From: Hasllibacter sp963833115
Lineage (GTDB): Bacteria > Pseudomonadota > Alphaproteobacteria > Rhodobacterales > Rhodobacteraceae
DNA: 64,000 nucleotides
Direction: 5' to 3'
Assembly (NCBI GenBank): GCA_963833115.1
Contig: CAWHWS010000002.1
Coordinates: forward strand, 1,922,001 to 1,986,000
A program made the position numbers and the translations under genes. The notes below the pieces were generated by a model that saw nothing but the letters and a program-made list of their open reading frames with translations, was not told where the DNA came from and did no database searches. Below, piece by piece: positions 33,109 through 41,643 of the stretch (positions are counted from its first letter, which is position 1; every line of letters begins with the position of its first letter).

Positions 33109-33137
33109 TTGAAGCGCCCCGCGCCGGCGGCTACGGC
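33109..33137 (+). promoter_or_regulatory. Candidate promoter of tRNA-Thr
   Basis: TTGAAG (33109-33114), 17-base spacer, TACGGC (33132-33137), ending 9 bases before the mature tRNA 5' end. Another TTGACT occurs at 33063 without a fitting -10. Confidence 0.35.
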
Positions 33138-33146
33138 AGGGCGCGC

Positions 33147-33219
33147 GCCCCTGTAGCTCAGCTGGCAGAGCACCTGATTTGTAATCAGGGGGTCGGGGGT
33201 TCGAGCCCCTCCGGGGGCA
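33147..33219 (+). tRNA. tRNA-Thr (anticodon TGT)
   Basis: A 73-base cloverleaf. The acceptor arms are GCCCCTG (33147-33153) and CGGGGGC (33212-33218) with discriminator A219. The D arm is in TAGCTCAGCTGGCAGAGCA, the anticodon loop TTTGTAA reads anticodon TGT, and the T loop is TTCGAGC (33200-33206). CCA is not encoded. It decodes ACA and related Thr codons. It stands alone between the kinase and bactofilin genes. Confidence 0.97.
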
Positions 33220-33311
33220 CGCGGACGCCGCGACCCCGCGCCGAACTCCGCCGCATTTTACGCATTTTCCGAACCCCGGCGGCCCTCGCCGCGGAACCCG
33301 CCGCGCGCCGG

Positions 33312-33782
33312 TCAGCCCTCGGGGCGGGGCGGCGGCGTCTTGACCTTCGCCTGGAGCGGGTCGTCCTGCCGCTGCACGGACCCTTCGAAATGGGCGCCGC
33401 TCTCGATCGCGATGGTCTTGTGGATGATGTCGCCCTCGACCCGGGCCGTCGCCGTCAGCCGCACCTTGAGCCCGCGCACGCGCCCCACGATCCGGCCGTT
33501 GACCACCACGTCGTCGGCGATCACCTCGCCCTTGACCGTGGCGCCCTCGCCGACCGTCAGGAGGTGGGCGCGGATGTCGCCCTCGATCTCGCCCTCGACC
33601 TGGATGTCGCCCGAGGTGCGCACGTTGCCCGTGATCACGAGGTCCGAGGACAGCGTGGACGCGGGCGGCTTGGCCTTGGGCGCGGCCGCGGGCGGGGCGG
33701 GCTTGTACTCGGCGCCCGGCTTGGCCGGGGCGGAGCCGCTGCCGGCGGGCGCGGGGTCGTTGATCTTGCTCTTAGAAAACAT
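33312..33782 (-). CDS. Bactofilin (polymer-forming cytoskeletal protein)
   Basis: A 156-residue bactofilin: Pro/Ala-rich N-terminal tail (about 1-45), central right-handed beta-helix with the family pattern VITGNVRTSGDIQVEGEIEG, DIRAHLLTVGEGATVKGEVI, VVNGRIVGRVRGLKVRLTAT, and a C-terminal Pro-rich tail. Bactofilins polymerise without nucleotide and position cell-wall enzymes. Its start lies within the end of the M23 peptidase gene (11-base overlap), the well-known bactofilin-peptidase pairing that suggests the two act together in cell-shape control. Confidence 0.95.
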   Translation of the reverse strand: MFSKSKINDPAPAGSGSAPAKPGAEYKPAPPAAAPKAKPPASTLSSDLVITGNVRTSGDIQVEGEIEGDIRAHLLTVGEGATVKGEVIADDVVVNGRIVGRVRGLKVRLTATARVEGDIIHKTIAIESGAHFEGSVQRQDDPLQAKVKTPPPRPEG

Positions 33783-35079
33783 CGCGGGCCGCCTTGATGT
33801 ACGTCATCGGGTTCACCGGCTCGCCGTTCCTGCGCACCTCGTAGTGCAGGTGCGTGCCGGTCGACCGGCCGGTGTTGCCCATACCACCGATCCGCTCGCC
33901 GCGCGATACCCTTTGGCCGACGCTCACGTCGAAGGAGGACAGGTGCGTGTAGCGCGTCAGGTAGCCGTTCCCGTGGTCGACGTCGATCACCTTGCCATAG
34001 CCCGACATCCGCCCGACGCGCGTCACCCGCCCGTCGGCGGTCGTGTGGATGCCGGTGCCGTGGCCGCCCGCGAAGTCGAGCCCGTTGTGCATCCGCGAGC
34101 CGCGCCCGAACGGGTCGCGCCGCGGGCCGAAGCCGCTCGTCTGGCGGTAGGCCTCGGACGGGACCGGGTCGGCGAACGGGTGCTGCTCGGCCGCGCGGCG
34201 ATAGGCGTCCATCTCCTCCATGCTCTGGAGGATCGCGTTCGCGCGCGACGCCACCATGTCGGTCGGCCCCATGGTCGAGACGATCGGCGTGAGCGGCCCG
34301 CCCTGGCCGGAATAGCCCCGTCGCACCGTCCGCAGGATCGAATCGGGGTCGTGGCCGGCCGCCGCGAACATCCGCTCGAGCGGCGCGACGGAGACGTTCA
34401 CCGCCTCCTCGAGCTGGGCGAAGATGCGGTCGTGGTCGCGCGCCGTCGCCTCGGCCTCGGCCAGGAGCTGCGCCTCGCGGGCCTCGGCGCCCTCCGCGAT
34501 CACCTGGAGGCCGTCGCGCTCGGCGGCGGTCGCGCCCAGGGCGGCGGCCAGGACGTCGACCGTCGCGCCGTCCGACGCCGACGGCGCGGCGTCCCCGGCC
34601 TCGATCGACGCCAGCCGCGCCTCGGCCTCGCCGAGGGCCCGGCGCGCGCCGCGGGTGCGGTCCGCCGCGACCTCGAACGCGGCCTCCAGCTCGGCGATGC
34701 GCGTGCGCGCCTCCAGGAGGGTCGTCTGCATCCGGCCCAGCGTGTCCATCGCCTCGTCGAAGCGCTCCTCGGCGCCGCGCGCCTCGTGGGCGCGCACGTC
34801 CCGCTCCAGGGCCATCGATTCGAGCCGGGTCTCGTAGTCCGCCTGCTCGCGCTGCGTCTGGTCGCGCAGGCTGCCCGAGCCCACCCCGTCCATCAGGACG
34901 ATCGCGGTCGCCACGATCCCCCAGGCGACGAAGGCGGACGTCCCGGCCAGCCCGCCGAGCTGCGCGGCGGGGCTCAGGCGCACGAAGCGCGTGTCGCCAT
35001 CGGTCCGGAGGAAGACGCGGCGCTCGGGGAGGCGGCGTTCGAGCGCGGCGCTCAGGCGATAGGCGATGGCTGATCTCAC
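33772..35079 (-). CDS. M23-family metallopeptidase, membrane-anchored
   Basis: A probable peptidoglycan DD-endopeptidase, 435 residues from a GTG at 35079. A short cytoplasmic region and one membrane helix (about 45-70, LAGTSAFVAWGIVATAIVLM) precede a periplasmic coiled coil (about 75-215) and a C-terminal LytM/M23 domain with metal-binding RMHNGLDFAGGHGTGI (His and Asp) and STGTHLHYEV (HxH). Both metal-ligand motifs are present, so the enzyme should be active. Reading frame is open upstream to 35187, but the upstream part is not conserved-looking. Overlaps the bactofilin gene. Confidence 0.92.
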   Translation of the reverse strand: MRSAIAYRLSAALERRLPERRVFLRTDGDTRFVRLSPAAQLGGLAGTSAFVAWGIVATAIVLMDGVGSGSLRDQTQREQADYETRLESMALERDVRAHEARGAEERFDEAMDTLGRMQTTLLEARTRIAELEAAFEVAADRTRGARRALGEAEARLASIEAGDAAPSASDGATVDVLAAALGATAAERDGLQVIAEGAEAREAQLLAEAEATARDHDRIFAQLEEAVNVSVAPLERMFAAAGHDPDSILRTVRRGYSGQGGPLTPIVSTMGPTDMVASRANAILQSMEEMDAYRRAAEQHPFADPVPSEAYRQTSGFGPRRDPFGRGSRMHNGLDFAGGHGTGIHTTADGRVTRVGRMSGYGKVIDVDHGNGYLTRYTHLSSFDVSVGQRVSRGERIGGMGNTGRSTGTHLHYEVRRNGEPVNPMTYIKAARDVF

Positions 35080-35289
35080 GTGTGCGGCGCTCCCCGTTAC
35101 CCCGGCCGCGCCGCGCCGCCCGCGGACGGACGGTCCCCCGCGGCGGAGCCCCTGCCGGTGCGTATCGACGCTCCTCCGGCGCGGCAACCGAGCCCGCTTC
35201 GATCGCGGCGATCAACCGCCCGTCGCGCCCCGCTCGGCAGAATCTCGCTCAATCCCCGCCGCTTGCGGCACCTCCGCCACGCTCGGCCG

Positions 35290-35775
35290 TCATCGCGGCA
35301 GGCCCCGCGCCGCCTCGAGCACCGCCTCGGCGTGGCCGGGCACCTTCACCTTGCGCCAGACCTCGCGCACGTCCCCCATCGCGTCGATCAGGAAGGTCGC
35401 GCGCTCGATCCCCATGCTCTTCTTGCCGTACATGTTCTTCTCGACCCACACGCCGTAGGCCTCGCAGACCTGCCCCTGCGGGTCCGACAGGAGCGTGACG
35501 CCCAGCTCGTGCTTGGCGGCGAACTTGGCGTGCGCCTCGACCGTGTCCTTCGAGACGCCGAGCACCTTTGCCCCCGCCGCGTCGAACTCGGCCGCCATGT
35601 CGGTGAAATCCTTCGCCTCCGCGGTGCAGCCCGGCGTGTCGTCGCGCGGATAGAAGTAGAGGACCACGCTCTGCCCGTCGAAATCGCTCAGGCCGACCTC
35701 CCCGCCCGGGGAGGGCAGCACGAATGTCGGCGCGGGATCGCCCGGTCGCGGCCCGTCCGTCATGGTATCGCTCAT
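35290..35775 (-). CDS. bcp: Thioredoxin-dependent thiol peroxidase, BCP/PrxQ type
   Basis: Reduces hydrogen peroxide and organic hydroperoxides in the cytoplasm. The 161-residue product has the peroxiredoxin signature FYPRDDTPGCTAEAKDFTDM with the peroxidatic Cys. The resolving Cys often five residues later in PrxQ (TPGCTxEAC) is Lys here, so resolution may use the later Cys in GQVCEAYGVWVEK or a partner thiol. Start at 35775 has GAGGAG upstream. Divergent from queA. Confidence 0.93.
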   Translation of the reverse strand: MSDTMTDGPRPGDPAPTFVLPSPGGEVGLSDFDGQSVVLYFYPRDDTPGCTAEAKDFTDMAAEFDAAGAKVLGVSKDTVEAHAKFAAKHELGVTLLSDPQGQVCEAYGVWVEKNMYGKKSMGIERATFLIDAMGDVREVWRKVKVPGHAEAVLEAARGLPR

Positions 35776-35871
35776 CGCGTCGCTCCTCGTCGTTGCCGCG
35801 GGCAGGGCAGGGCGCCCGCGCCGCCGCGCCCACCCTTGATGCGCGGCGCCCTCGCGGGCAAGCCGCCCGCC

Positions 35872-36942
35872 ATGACCGACTGGACCCGCCTCGCCGCCTA
35901 CGATTTCGACCTGCCCGAAGCGCTCATCGCCCTGCGGCCGGCGCGCCCGCGCTCCTCGGCGCGCCTGCTGCACTGCGAGGGCGGGGCGCTGCGCGACCGG
36001 CGCGTGACCGACCTGCCGTCGATCCTGCGCCCGGGCGACCGCCTGATCCTGAACGACACGCGCGTGATCCCCGCGCGCCTGACCGGCATCCGCCGCCGCG
36101 CCACCGGCGATTCCGCGCCCGGCGCCGGCGAGGCCCGGATCGAGGCCACGCTCCTAGAGGCCCGGCCGGACGGCGACTGGGACGCGCTCGTCCGCCCGCT
36201 GCGCAAGCTCCGCCCGGGCGAGACGATCCGCTTCGCAGAGCGCCTCGCCGCCACCCTCGTCGCCAAGGGCGAGGACGGCCGCGCGCGCCTGCGCTTCGAC
36301 GCCGACGGCACGGCGTTCGACGCGGCCTTGGCCGAGGCCGGGGCCATGCCCCTGCCGCCCTACATCGCCGGCCGGCGCGCGCCGGACGCCGCCGACGAGA
36401 CCGACTATCAGACCGTCTGGGCCCGCGCCGCCGGCGCCGTCGCCGCGCCCACCGCCTCCCTCCATTTCGACGCGCCGCTGCTGACCGCCCTGCGCGCCCG
36501 CGGCGTGGAGTTCACCCACGTGACCCTCCATGTCGGCGCCGGCACCTTCCTGCCCGTCAAGGGCGAGGACCTGGCCGCCCACCGGATGCACGCCGAGCGC
36601 GGCCGCGTGAGCGAGGCTGCGGCCGCCGAGATCGGGGCCACGCGCGCCGCCGGCGGCCGCGTGATCCCCGTGGGCACCACCGCCATGCGCCTGCTGGAGA
36701 CCGCCGCCCACTCCGGCGCCGTCGAGCCCTGGGAGGGCGCGACCGACATCTTCATCCGCCCCGGCTTCGAGTTCCGCGCCTCGGACGCGCTGATGACCAA
36801 CTTCCACCTGCCGCGCTCGACCCTGATGATGCTGGTCTCGGCCTTCGCCGGCCCCGAGCGGATCCGCGCCGCCTACGCCCACGCGATCGCCGCGCGCTAC
36901 CGCTTCTTCAGCTACGGCGATTCGAGCCTCCTGGTCCCCTGA
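35872..36942 (+). CDS. queA: S-adenosylmethionine:tRNA ribosyltransferase-isomerase QueA
   Basis: Transfers and isomerises the ribosyl part of SAM onto 7-aminomethyl-7-deazaguanine in tRNA, making epoxyqueuosine at the wobble position. The 356 residues contain the QueA motifs YDFDLPEALIALRPARPRSS, LILNDTRVIPARL, MPLPPYIAGRR, YQTVWARAAGAVAAPTASLH, THVTLHVGAGTFLPVK, TDIFIRPGFEFR and TNFHLPRSTLMMLVSAFAG. ATG at 35872 chosen as the start of the conserved N-terminus. It meets the following minus-strand gene tail-to-tail. Confidence 0.97.
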   Translation: MTDWTRLAAYDFDLPEALIALRPARPRSSARLLHCEGGALRDRRVTDLPSILRPGDRLILNDTRVIPARLTGIRRRATGDSAPGAGEARIEATLLEARPDGDWDALVRPLRKLRPGETIRFAERLAATLVAKGEDGRARLRFDADGTAFDAALAEAGAMPLPPYIAGRRAPDAADETDYQTVWARAAGAVAAPTASLHFDAPLLTALRARGVEFTHVTLHVGAGTFLPVKGEDLAAHRMHAERGRVSEAAAAEIGATRAAGGRVIPVGTTAMRLLETAAHSGAVEPWEGATDIFIRPGFEFRASDALMTNFHLPRSTLMMLVSAFAGPERIRAAYAHAIAARYRFFSYGDSSLLVP

Positions 36943-36947
36943 CCGGA

Positions 36948-37565
36948 CTACGGTGCCGACTGCAGCAGCGTCACCAGCGTCGGGACGTCCGGCAGGCCGG
37001 TGGGGGGCAGGCCCGCCTCCTCCTGCACCGCCGCGACGGAGGCGGCGAACGCCTCGTCGTAGCCGCCCACCGCCCCGGTCGGCAGGCCGCGCGCGGCGAC
37101 CGCCTCGCGCACCGCCTCGAGGGTCCCGCGGTAGAGGTTCACCGCCCGGCCGTTCGCGCGCAGGGAGACGGTCTCCTGCGCCTCGGCCGCCCGCTGCCCG
37201 GCCAGGGCGCGCGTTAGCCGCCCGGCCGCCAGGGCGATCGCGTCGTCCGGGTTGGCCGCGCAGTGGGAGGCGATCATCGCCTCGACCACCTCGGTCGTCT
37301 GCCAGGGGGTCAGGTCGTAGGTGTCCGGCGTCAGCAGGTTCGCCGCCGAGAGGAACCCGTCCACCCAGGCCGCGAGGGAGGCCCGGCCGAGGCGCGCCTC
37401 GGCGCCCTCGCCGGAGCGGAGCTCAAGCATCCGGGCGCAGGTCACGCGCCCGACGCCGTCGACCGCGAAGCGCCCGCCCGCGTCCTCGGCGGAGGACGGG
37501 AGGGGGGCCAGCGGCAGGAGGCCGAGGGCGGAGGCCAGCGCCCCCGCCCGGAGCCGCGGCGTCAA
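36948..37565 (-). CDS. Exported hypothetical protein with HdeA-like and peptidoglycan-binding-like parts
   Basis: A 205-residue protein with an N-terminal export signal (GALASALGLLPLAPLPSSAE). The first domain contains a cysteine pair (VTCARMLELRSG and MIASHCAANPDDAI) around a helical core with LAAWVDGFLSAANLLTPDTY, resembling HdeA/HdeB-like acid-response folds. The C-terminal GYDEAFAASVAAVQEEAGLP...VPTLVTLLQ resembles a PG_binding_1 repeat. The start is a TTG that overlaps the stop of the upstream CTERM gene (TTGA), so start choice and coupling are inferred. Function not known. Confidence 0.65.
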   Translation of the reverse strand: MTPRLRAGALASALGLLPLAPLPSSAEDAGGRFAVDGVGRVTCARMLELRSGEGAEARLGRASLAAWVDGFLSAANLLTPDTYDLTPWQTTEVVEAMIASHCAANPDDAIALAAGRLTRALAGQRAAEAQETVSLRANGRAVNLYRGTLEAVREAVAARGLPTGAVGGYDEAFAASVAAVQEEAGLPPTGLPDVPTLVTLLQSAP

Positions 37566-39124
37566 GTCCGCGCGCGGCGACGGCGCAGCGCGCCGCAGCC
37601 CAGCAGGGCCGAGCCGAGCAGCAGCGCCCCGGCCGGCAGCGGGATCGGCGCCATCACGCCGTCGTCGTCGGTGTCGAACGTGATCGGCGTCTGCGTCACC
37701 GTCAGCGCGGCGCTCGTCACGTTGGTGAAGGCGATGCCGGTGACGAAGGCCAGCGGGTTCTCCGGGTCGAGCATGAGCGAGGTGTCGATGCCCGTGATCT
37801 CGAAGGACTGGACGCCCGAGAGGCCGACCGTGGAGAAGACGAACTCCTCGCCGGAGGCCAGCGCGTAGGCGGTCCCGCCCACGAGCAGGGTGTAGCCGTC
37901 CGCGTCGTTCACCGCCGCCACCGTCGGCGCCGTGACGGAGGCGAAGTCCGAGCCCTCGACGGTGTAGGTGTAGCCCGTGGCGATGACCGGATCGATGAAG
38001 ATCGTCGGCGTGATCAGGCTCGGGTCGATGAGGAACGAGTCCGGATCGATGCCGAAGGCCTCGAAGATGTCGAGCGAGACCGCGAAGGTGAAGCCGCCGC
38101 CGCCGTCGCCGCCGGAGCCGCCGCCGGAGCCGCCGCCGGTCGGCAGCAGGGGATCGTCCTCAGAGGTGCCGTCCACCGTCACGACGGCGCCGGTGGGCAC
38201 GCCCTGGCCGAAGAGCGTGCGCGTGGTGTAGAACACCGTCTGCCCGACTTCGACGAGGAAGTCGTTGCGCGTCTGAAGGGTGATGTCGAAGGGCTCGTCG
38301 ACGAAGCCGTCACCGTCGGTGTCGTTCTCGACCTGGTTCGACAGCGGGGAGACCACGCCGCAGCATCGCACCAGCCCGTAGCCCGCGCCCGCCGGCACCG
38401 TGCCGCCGGTGGAGGTGATGCCGACGAACGTGTCCGCGTCGCTCGCGTCGCCGGTGGCGTCGGTCTCGAACAGGACGGGCGTCGCGCCGCCCAGGATCAC
38501 GCCGCCGCCGTCGATCAGCGTGCCGTCGAAGCTCAGGTCGCCGTCGAAGTAGCGCTGCAGGCCGAAGCTGACCGGCACGTCGGTCAGGTTGGTGATCGCG
38601 AAGCTCTGCTCCAGGACCGAGCCGATGCGCCCGTCCTCGTCCGCCGTAGGCAGGACCGTCTGCGTGAGGTCGAAGCGGAGCTGGTTGACCGAGAAGCGGC
38701 TGACGAGCTCGCTGCCCGACGCGCTGATCAGGGACACGTCCTCGAGGAGGGTGCCGCCACCGAAGCCGCCGTCGTCGAAGTCGTCGTCGAAGTCGCCGTC
38801 GTCCTCGCCGCCGTCGAAGCCGCCGCCGAAGGAGCCGTTGCCCTCGTTCGGGGACAGGTCGTAGAGCAGGTCGCCCTGCGTGAGCAGCACCGATGACGAG
38901 AAGATCACGTCCGCCGAGCCGACCGGCCCGATCGGGTCGTAGGTCCCGTTCGAGCTGCCGCCGAAGATGTCGAGGAAGACCTGGATGTCGCCCTCCCCGC
39001 CGCCGGTCGTGAGGGCGTAGGTGTTCCCGTAATCGCCCGGGGAGACCTGCGCCCGGACGGGCGCGGTCCCCAGGGCGAGCAATGCGGCGCCGCCGAGCAG
39101 GGCGGCGCGGTGGAATGCGTTCAT
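37562..39124 (-). CDS. Secreted protein with VPLPA-type C-terminal sorting signal
   Basis: A 520-residue exported, acidic, Gly/Asp/Thr-rich protein. It has a signal peptide (FHRAALLGGAALLALGTAPV), long beta-rich passages, two Asp/Gly-rich loops (about residues 98-125 and 337-352) and a C-terminal tripartite signal: IPLPAGALLLGSALLGCGAL then RRRRA. This matches the VPLPA-CTERM class processed by exosortase XrtD-type enzymes and associated with exopolysaccharide. The exosortase is not in the window. One CC pair (VRCCGV) stands mid-protein. Followed by an overlapping HdeA-like gene. Confidence 0.85.
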   Translation of the reverse strand: MNAFHRAALLGGAALLALGTAPVRAQVSPGDYGNTYALTTGGGEGDIQVFLDIFGGSSNGTYDPIGPVGSADVIFSSSVLLTQGDLLYDLSPNEGNGSFGGGFDGGEDDGDFDDDFDDGGFGGGTLLEDVSLISASGSELVSRFSVNQLRFDLTQTVLPTADEDGRIGSVLEQSFAITNLTDVPVSFGLQRYFDGDLSFDGTLIDGGGVILGGATPVLFETDATGDASDADTFVGITSTGGTVPAGAGYGLVRCCGVVSPLSNQVENDTDGDGFVDEPFDITLQTRNDFLVEVGQTVFYTTRTLFGQGVPTGAVVTVDGTSEDDPLLPTGGGSGGGSGGDGGGGFTFAVSLDIFEAFGIDPDSFLIDPSLITPTIFIDPVIATGYTYTVEGSDFASVTAPTVAAVNDADGYTLLVGGTAYALASGEEFVFSTVGLSGVQSFEITGIDTSLMLDPENPLAFVTGIAFTNVTSAALTVTQTPITFDTDDDGVMAPIPLPAGALLLGSALLGCGALRRRRART

Positions 39125-39171
39125 CTGAAGTGCTCCGGTTGGAAGGCTCCGGCATCGTCTTACTTAAAACC

Positions 39172-39200
39172 TTACGTAACGCAAGCACGTGATCACTTGC
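39172..39200. promoter_or_regulatory. AT-rich palindrome cluster upstream of the CTERM gene
   Basis: A locally AT-rich patch 48-76 bases upstream of the CTERM start (39124). It contains the perfect palindromes TTACGTAA (39172-39179) and GTGATCAC (39189-39196), the latter nested in GCAAG-N10-CTTGC (39181-39200). The GC drop and symmetry suggest promoter/operator sites; the binding factor is unknown. Confidence 0.35.
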
Positions 39201-39387
39201 CATCGGCGGGCGCCGGCGCGGCCTCCGGCGGCGGCCTCCCGCCGCGCCATCGCGAACGGCCCCGCCGCGGTCGCGGACGGGATGGCGCCGCGCCGCGCGC
39301 CGGTCTACGGGCGGTGGCACGGCCGCGGCGCGGCCATGATGCGGCGGCCATGATCCGGCGGCGGCGCGGCGAGTGGGCGGGGGCAGC

Positions 39388-40647
39388 ATGATCAAGGTTC
39401 TCCTCGGCTCCTGGGCGCTCTTCCTTGGCATGGGCCTCCTGATGGTCGGCAACGGCCTCCAGAGCTCGCTCCTGGGCGTGCGCGGCCAGATCGAGGGCTT
39501 CTCGACCTTCCAGATCTCGATCGTCATGTCGGGCTATTTCGCCGGGTTCTTGGTCTCCTCGGGGGTCACCCCGGCGATCATCCGGCGCGTCGGCCACGTG
39601 CGCGTCTTCGCCGCCTTCGGCTCGCTCATCTCCGCCGTCGTGATCCTCTTCCCCGCGATCGCGGACCCCGTCGCCTGGACCCTCCTGCGCGCGGTGCTCG
39701 GCTTCTGCTTCTGCGGGGTCTACATCACCGCCGAGAGCTGGCTGAACGACGCCACCACGAGCGCCAACCGCGGCAGCGCCCTGTCGCTCTACATGCTGGT
39801 GCAGATGGCCGGCATCCTCTCGGCGCAGGGCATCCTGACCCTGGGCGACCCGGCGGGGTGGATCCTCTTCGTGATCCCGTCCGTCCTCGTCAGCCTCGCC
39901 TTCGCGCCGATCCTGCTCTCGGTCGCGCCGGCCCCCGCCTTCGCCAGCGCCAAGCCGATGTCGTTCCGCCGCATCTGGCACATCTCCCCGCTGGGCTGCA
40001 TGGGCATGTTCCTCACCGGCGGGGTCTTCGCGGCGCAGTTCGGCATGTCGGCCGTCTACGGGACCCAGGCGGGGCTGAGCGTCGCGCGGATCGGCCTCCT
40101 GGTGTCGATGTTCTACGTCGGCGCGCTGATCTTCCAGGTGCCGATCGGCTGGCTCTCGGATCGGATGGACCGGCGCATCCTGATCTTCGGGTCGTCCGCG
40201 GTCGGCGTGGGCGGGGCCGTTCTGGGCGCCCTCGGCGGCGCGTCCTACCCGGTGGCGCTCGCGTCGGCCTTCGTCGTCGGCGGGGTGTCCAACCCGCTCT
40301 ACGCGCTCCTCATCGCCTACGTGAACGACGCCATCGACTATGACGACATGCCGGGCGCCTCCGGGCGGCTCCTCTTCATCAACGGCACCGGCGCGATCCT
40401 GGGCCCGATGATCCTCGGCGCCCTGATGCAAAGCATCGGGCCGGGCGCGTTCTGGGGCTTCGTCGGCACGCTCCTGGCGGCCCTGGCGTGCTACGCGGCC
40501 TGGCGCATGACGCGCCGCGCCGCCACCCCGGTCGAGGCGACGTCCCCCTACGCCCCGGTGTTCGGCGCCGCCTCCGCGGTCGCGCTGGACGTCATGGCCG
40601 AGGACATGGAGCACGCCGCCGCGACCGAGGCCCCTGCCAGGGCCTGA
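39388..40647 (+). CDS. MFS transporter
   Basis: A 419-residue major facilitator with about 12 membrane helices. The first half has FSTFQISIVMSGYFAGFLVS and VYITAESWLNDATTSANRGS; the second has the cytoplasmic-loop motif VPIGWLSDRMDRRILIFGSS and ends in an acidic cytoplasmic tail (VMAEDMEHAAATEAPARA). It resembles YcaD/sugar-phosphate-like MFS carriers of unknown substrate. I chose the ATG at 39388; a GTG 15 bases earlier is possible. The gene stands alone. Confidence 0.9.
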   Translation: MIKVLLGSWALFLGMGLLMVGNGLQSSLLGVRGQIEGFSTFQISIVMSGYFAGFLVSSGVTPAIIRRVGHVRVFAAFGSLISAVVILFPAIADPVAWTLLRAVLGFCFCGVYITAESWLNDATTSANRGSALSLYMLVQMAGILSAQGILTLGDPAGWILFVIPSVLVSLAFAPILLSVAPAPAFASAKPMSFRRIWHISPLGCMGMFLTGGVFAAQFGMSAVYGTQAGLSVARIGLLVSMFYVGALIFQVPIGWLSDRMDRRILIFGSSAVGVGGAVLGALGGASYPVALASAFVVGGVSNPLYALLIAYVNDAIDYDDMPGASGRLLFINGTGAILGPMILGALMQSIGPGAFWGFVGTLLAALACYAAWRMTRRAATPVEATSPYAPVFGAASAVALDVMAEDMEHAAATEAPARA

Positions 40648-40735
40648 CGCGCGCCCGGCCCGGGCGATCCCCGTTGCCCGACGCCCCCGCCCGGGCCTAG
40701 GCTGCGGCGGCCCGCCACGGGCCAGGAGGCGAGAG

Positions 40736-41329
40736 ATGACCCGCGACGCGGCAGAGGTGCTGAGCTTCTGGATCGACGAGACCGGACCCGAGGGCTGGTA
40801 CGGCGGCGGCCCCGGGCTCGATGCCCGCATCGCCGAGCTCTTCGGCCCGACCATGGCCGCCGCCGCCGATGGCGCGCTCGCGCTCTGGCTGACCCACCCC
40901 TCCGGCGCGCTCGCCTACTGCATCGTCACCGACCAGTTCCCCCGCAACGTCCACCGCGGCGACGCGCGGGCCTTCGCCACCGACGCGCTCGCCCTCGGCG
41001 CCGCCCACGCCGCGATCCGCCACGGCTGGGACAAGCGCATCGATGCGCCCGCGCGGCAGTTCTTCTACCTCCCGTTCATGCACGCCGAATGCCCCCGCCA
41101 TCAGGACCGCTCCGTGCGCCTGATCGCCGACCGCCTGCCCGGCGGGGAGGACCCGTCCTCCAACCTCCAGCACGCGCGCGCCCATCGCGAGGTGATCCGC
41201 CGCTTCGGCCGCTTCCCCTACCGCAACGCCGCGCTGGGCCGCGCCGCCCGCCCCGAGGAGGCCGCCTGGACCGAGGCCGGCGGCTACGGCGCGACCCTGC
41301 GCGAGCTGCAGGGCGGGGCGGCGGCATGA
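40736..41329 (+). CDS. DUF924 family protein
   Basis: A 197-residue cytoplasmic helical protein of DUF924: VLSFWIDETGPEGWYGGGPG, a central LAYCIVTDQFPRNVHRGDAR, FFYLPFMHAECPRHQDRSVR and HREVIRRFGRFPYRNAALGR are the characteristic blocks. The family is widespread, TPR-like in structure and without an established reaction. GGAGGCGAG precedes the ATG. The stop overlaps the following small membrane gene (ATGA). Confidence 0.94.
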   Translation: MTRDAAEVLSFWIDETGPEGWYGGGPGLDARIAELFGPTMAAAADGALALWLTHPSGALAYCIVTDQFPRNVHRGDARAFATDALALGAAHAAIRHGWDKRIDAPARQFFYLPFMHAECPRHQDRSVRLIADRLPGGEDPSSNLQHARAHREVIRRFGRFPYRNAALGRAARPEEAAWTEAGGYGATLRELQGGAAA

Positions 41330-41559
41330 CCCGCCGGCGCCTCTGGCTCCTCGTGATCGCCCTCGGCTTCGTCGTGGTCGCGTTCCTCCCCGCGCTCCTG
41401 AGCGATCCCGCCACACGCGAGGCGCCGCTCTGGCTCGCGCCCCTGGGCTACGCGATCATCCTCGTCGGCGTGGCGGGCTTCATCTGGAGCTGGATCGTGC
41501 GCGCCCGCGCGGCCCGCGGACCGGGCGACGACCGCTACGACCCGGACCACGACGGCTGA
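41326..41559 (+). CDS. Small two-helix membrane protein
   Basis: A 77-residue hypothetical protein with helices at about 5-24 (RLWLLVIALGFVVVAFLPAL) and 36-58 (LAPLGYAIILVGVAGFIWSW) and a short acidic cytoplasmic tail (RGPGDDRYDPDHDG). Its ATG overlaps the DUF924 stop by 4 bases, so the two are co-translated. No family function recognised. Confidence 0.75.
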   Translation: MTRRRLWLLVIALGFVVVAFLPALLSDPATREAPLWLAPLGYAIILVGVAGFIWSWIVRARAARGPGDDRYDPDHDG

Positions 41560-41643
41560 TCCGCCGCGGCGCGCCTCCCTTCCGTTCCCGGCCCCGTCCG
41601 CGTTAGACGCGGGGGCAGGGCAACCGCGGGAGGGAGCGCCGCC

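Noticed and set aside
33021..33797. A plus-strand frame containing VAQLAEHLICNQGVGGSSPS
   Set aside because: This peptide is the well-known spurious translation of a tRNA gene (here tRNA-Thr at 33147-33219).
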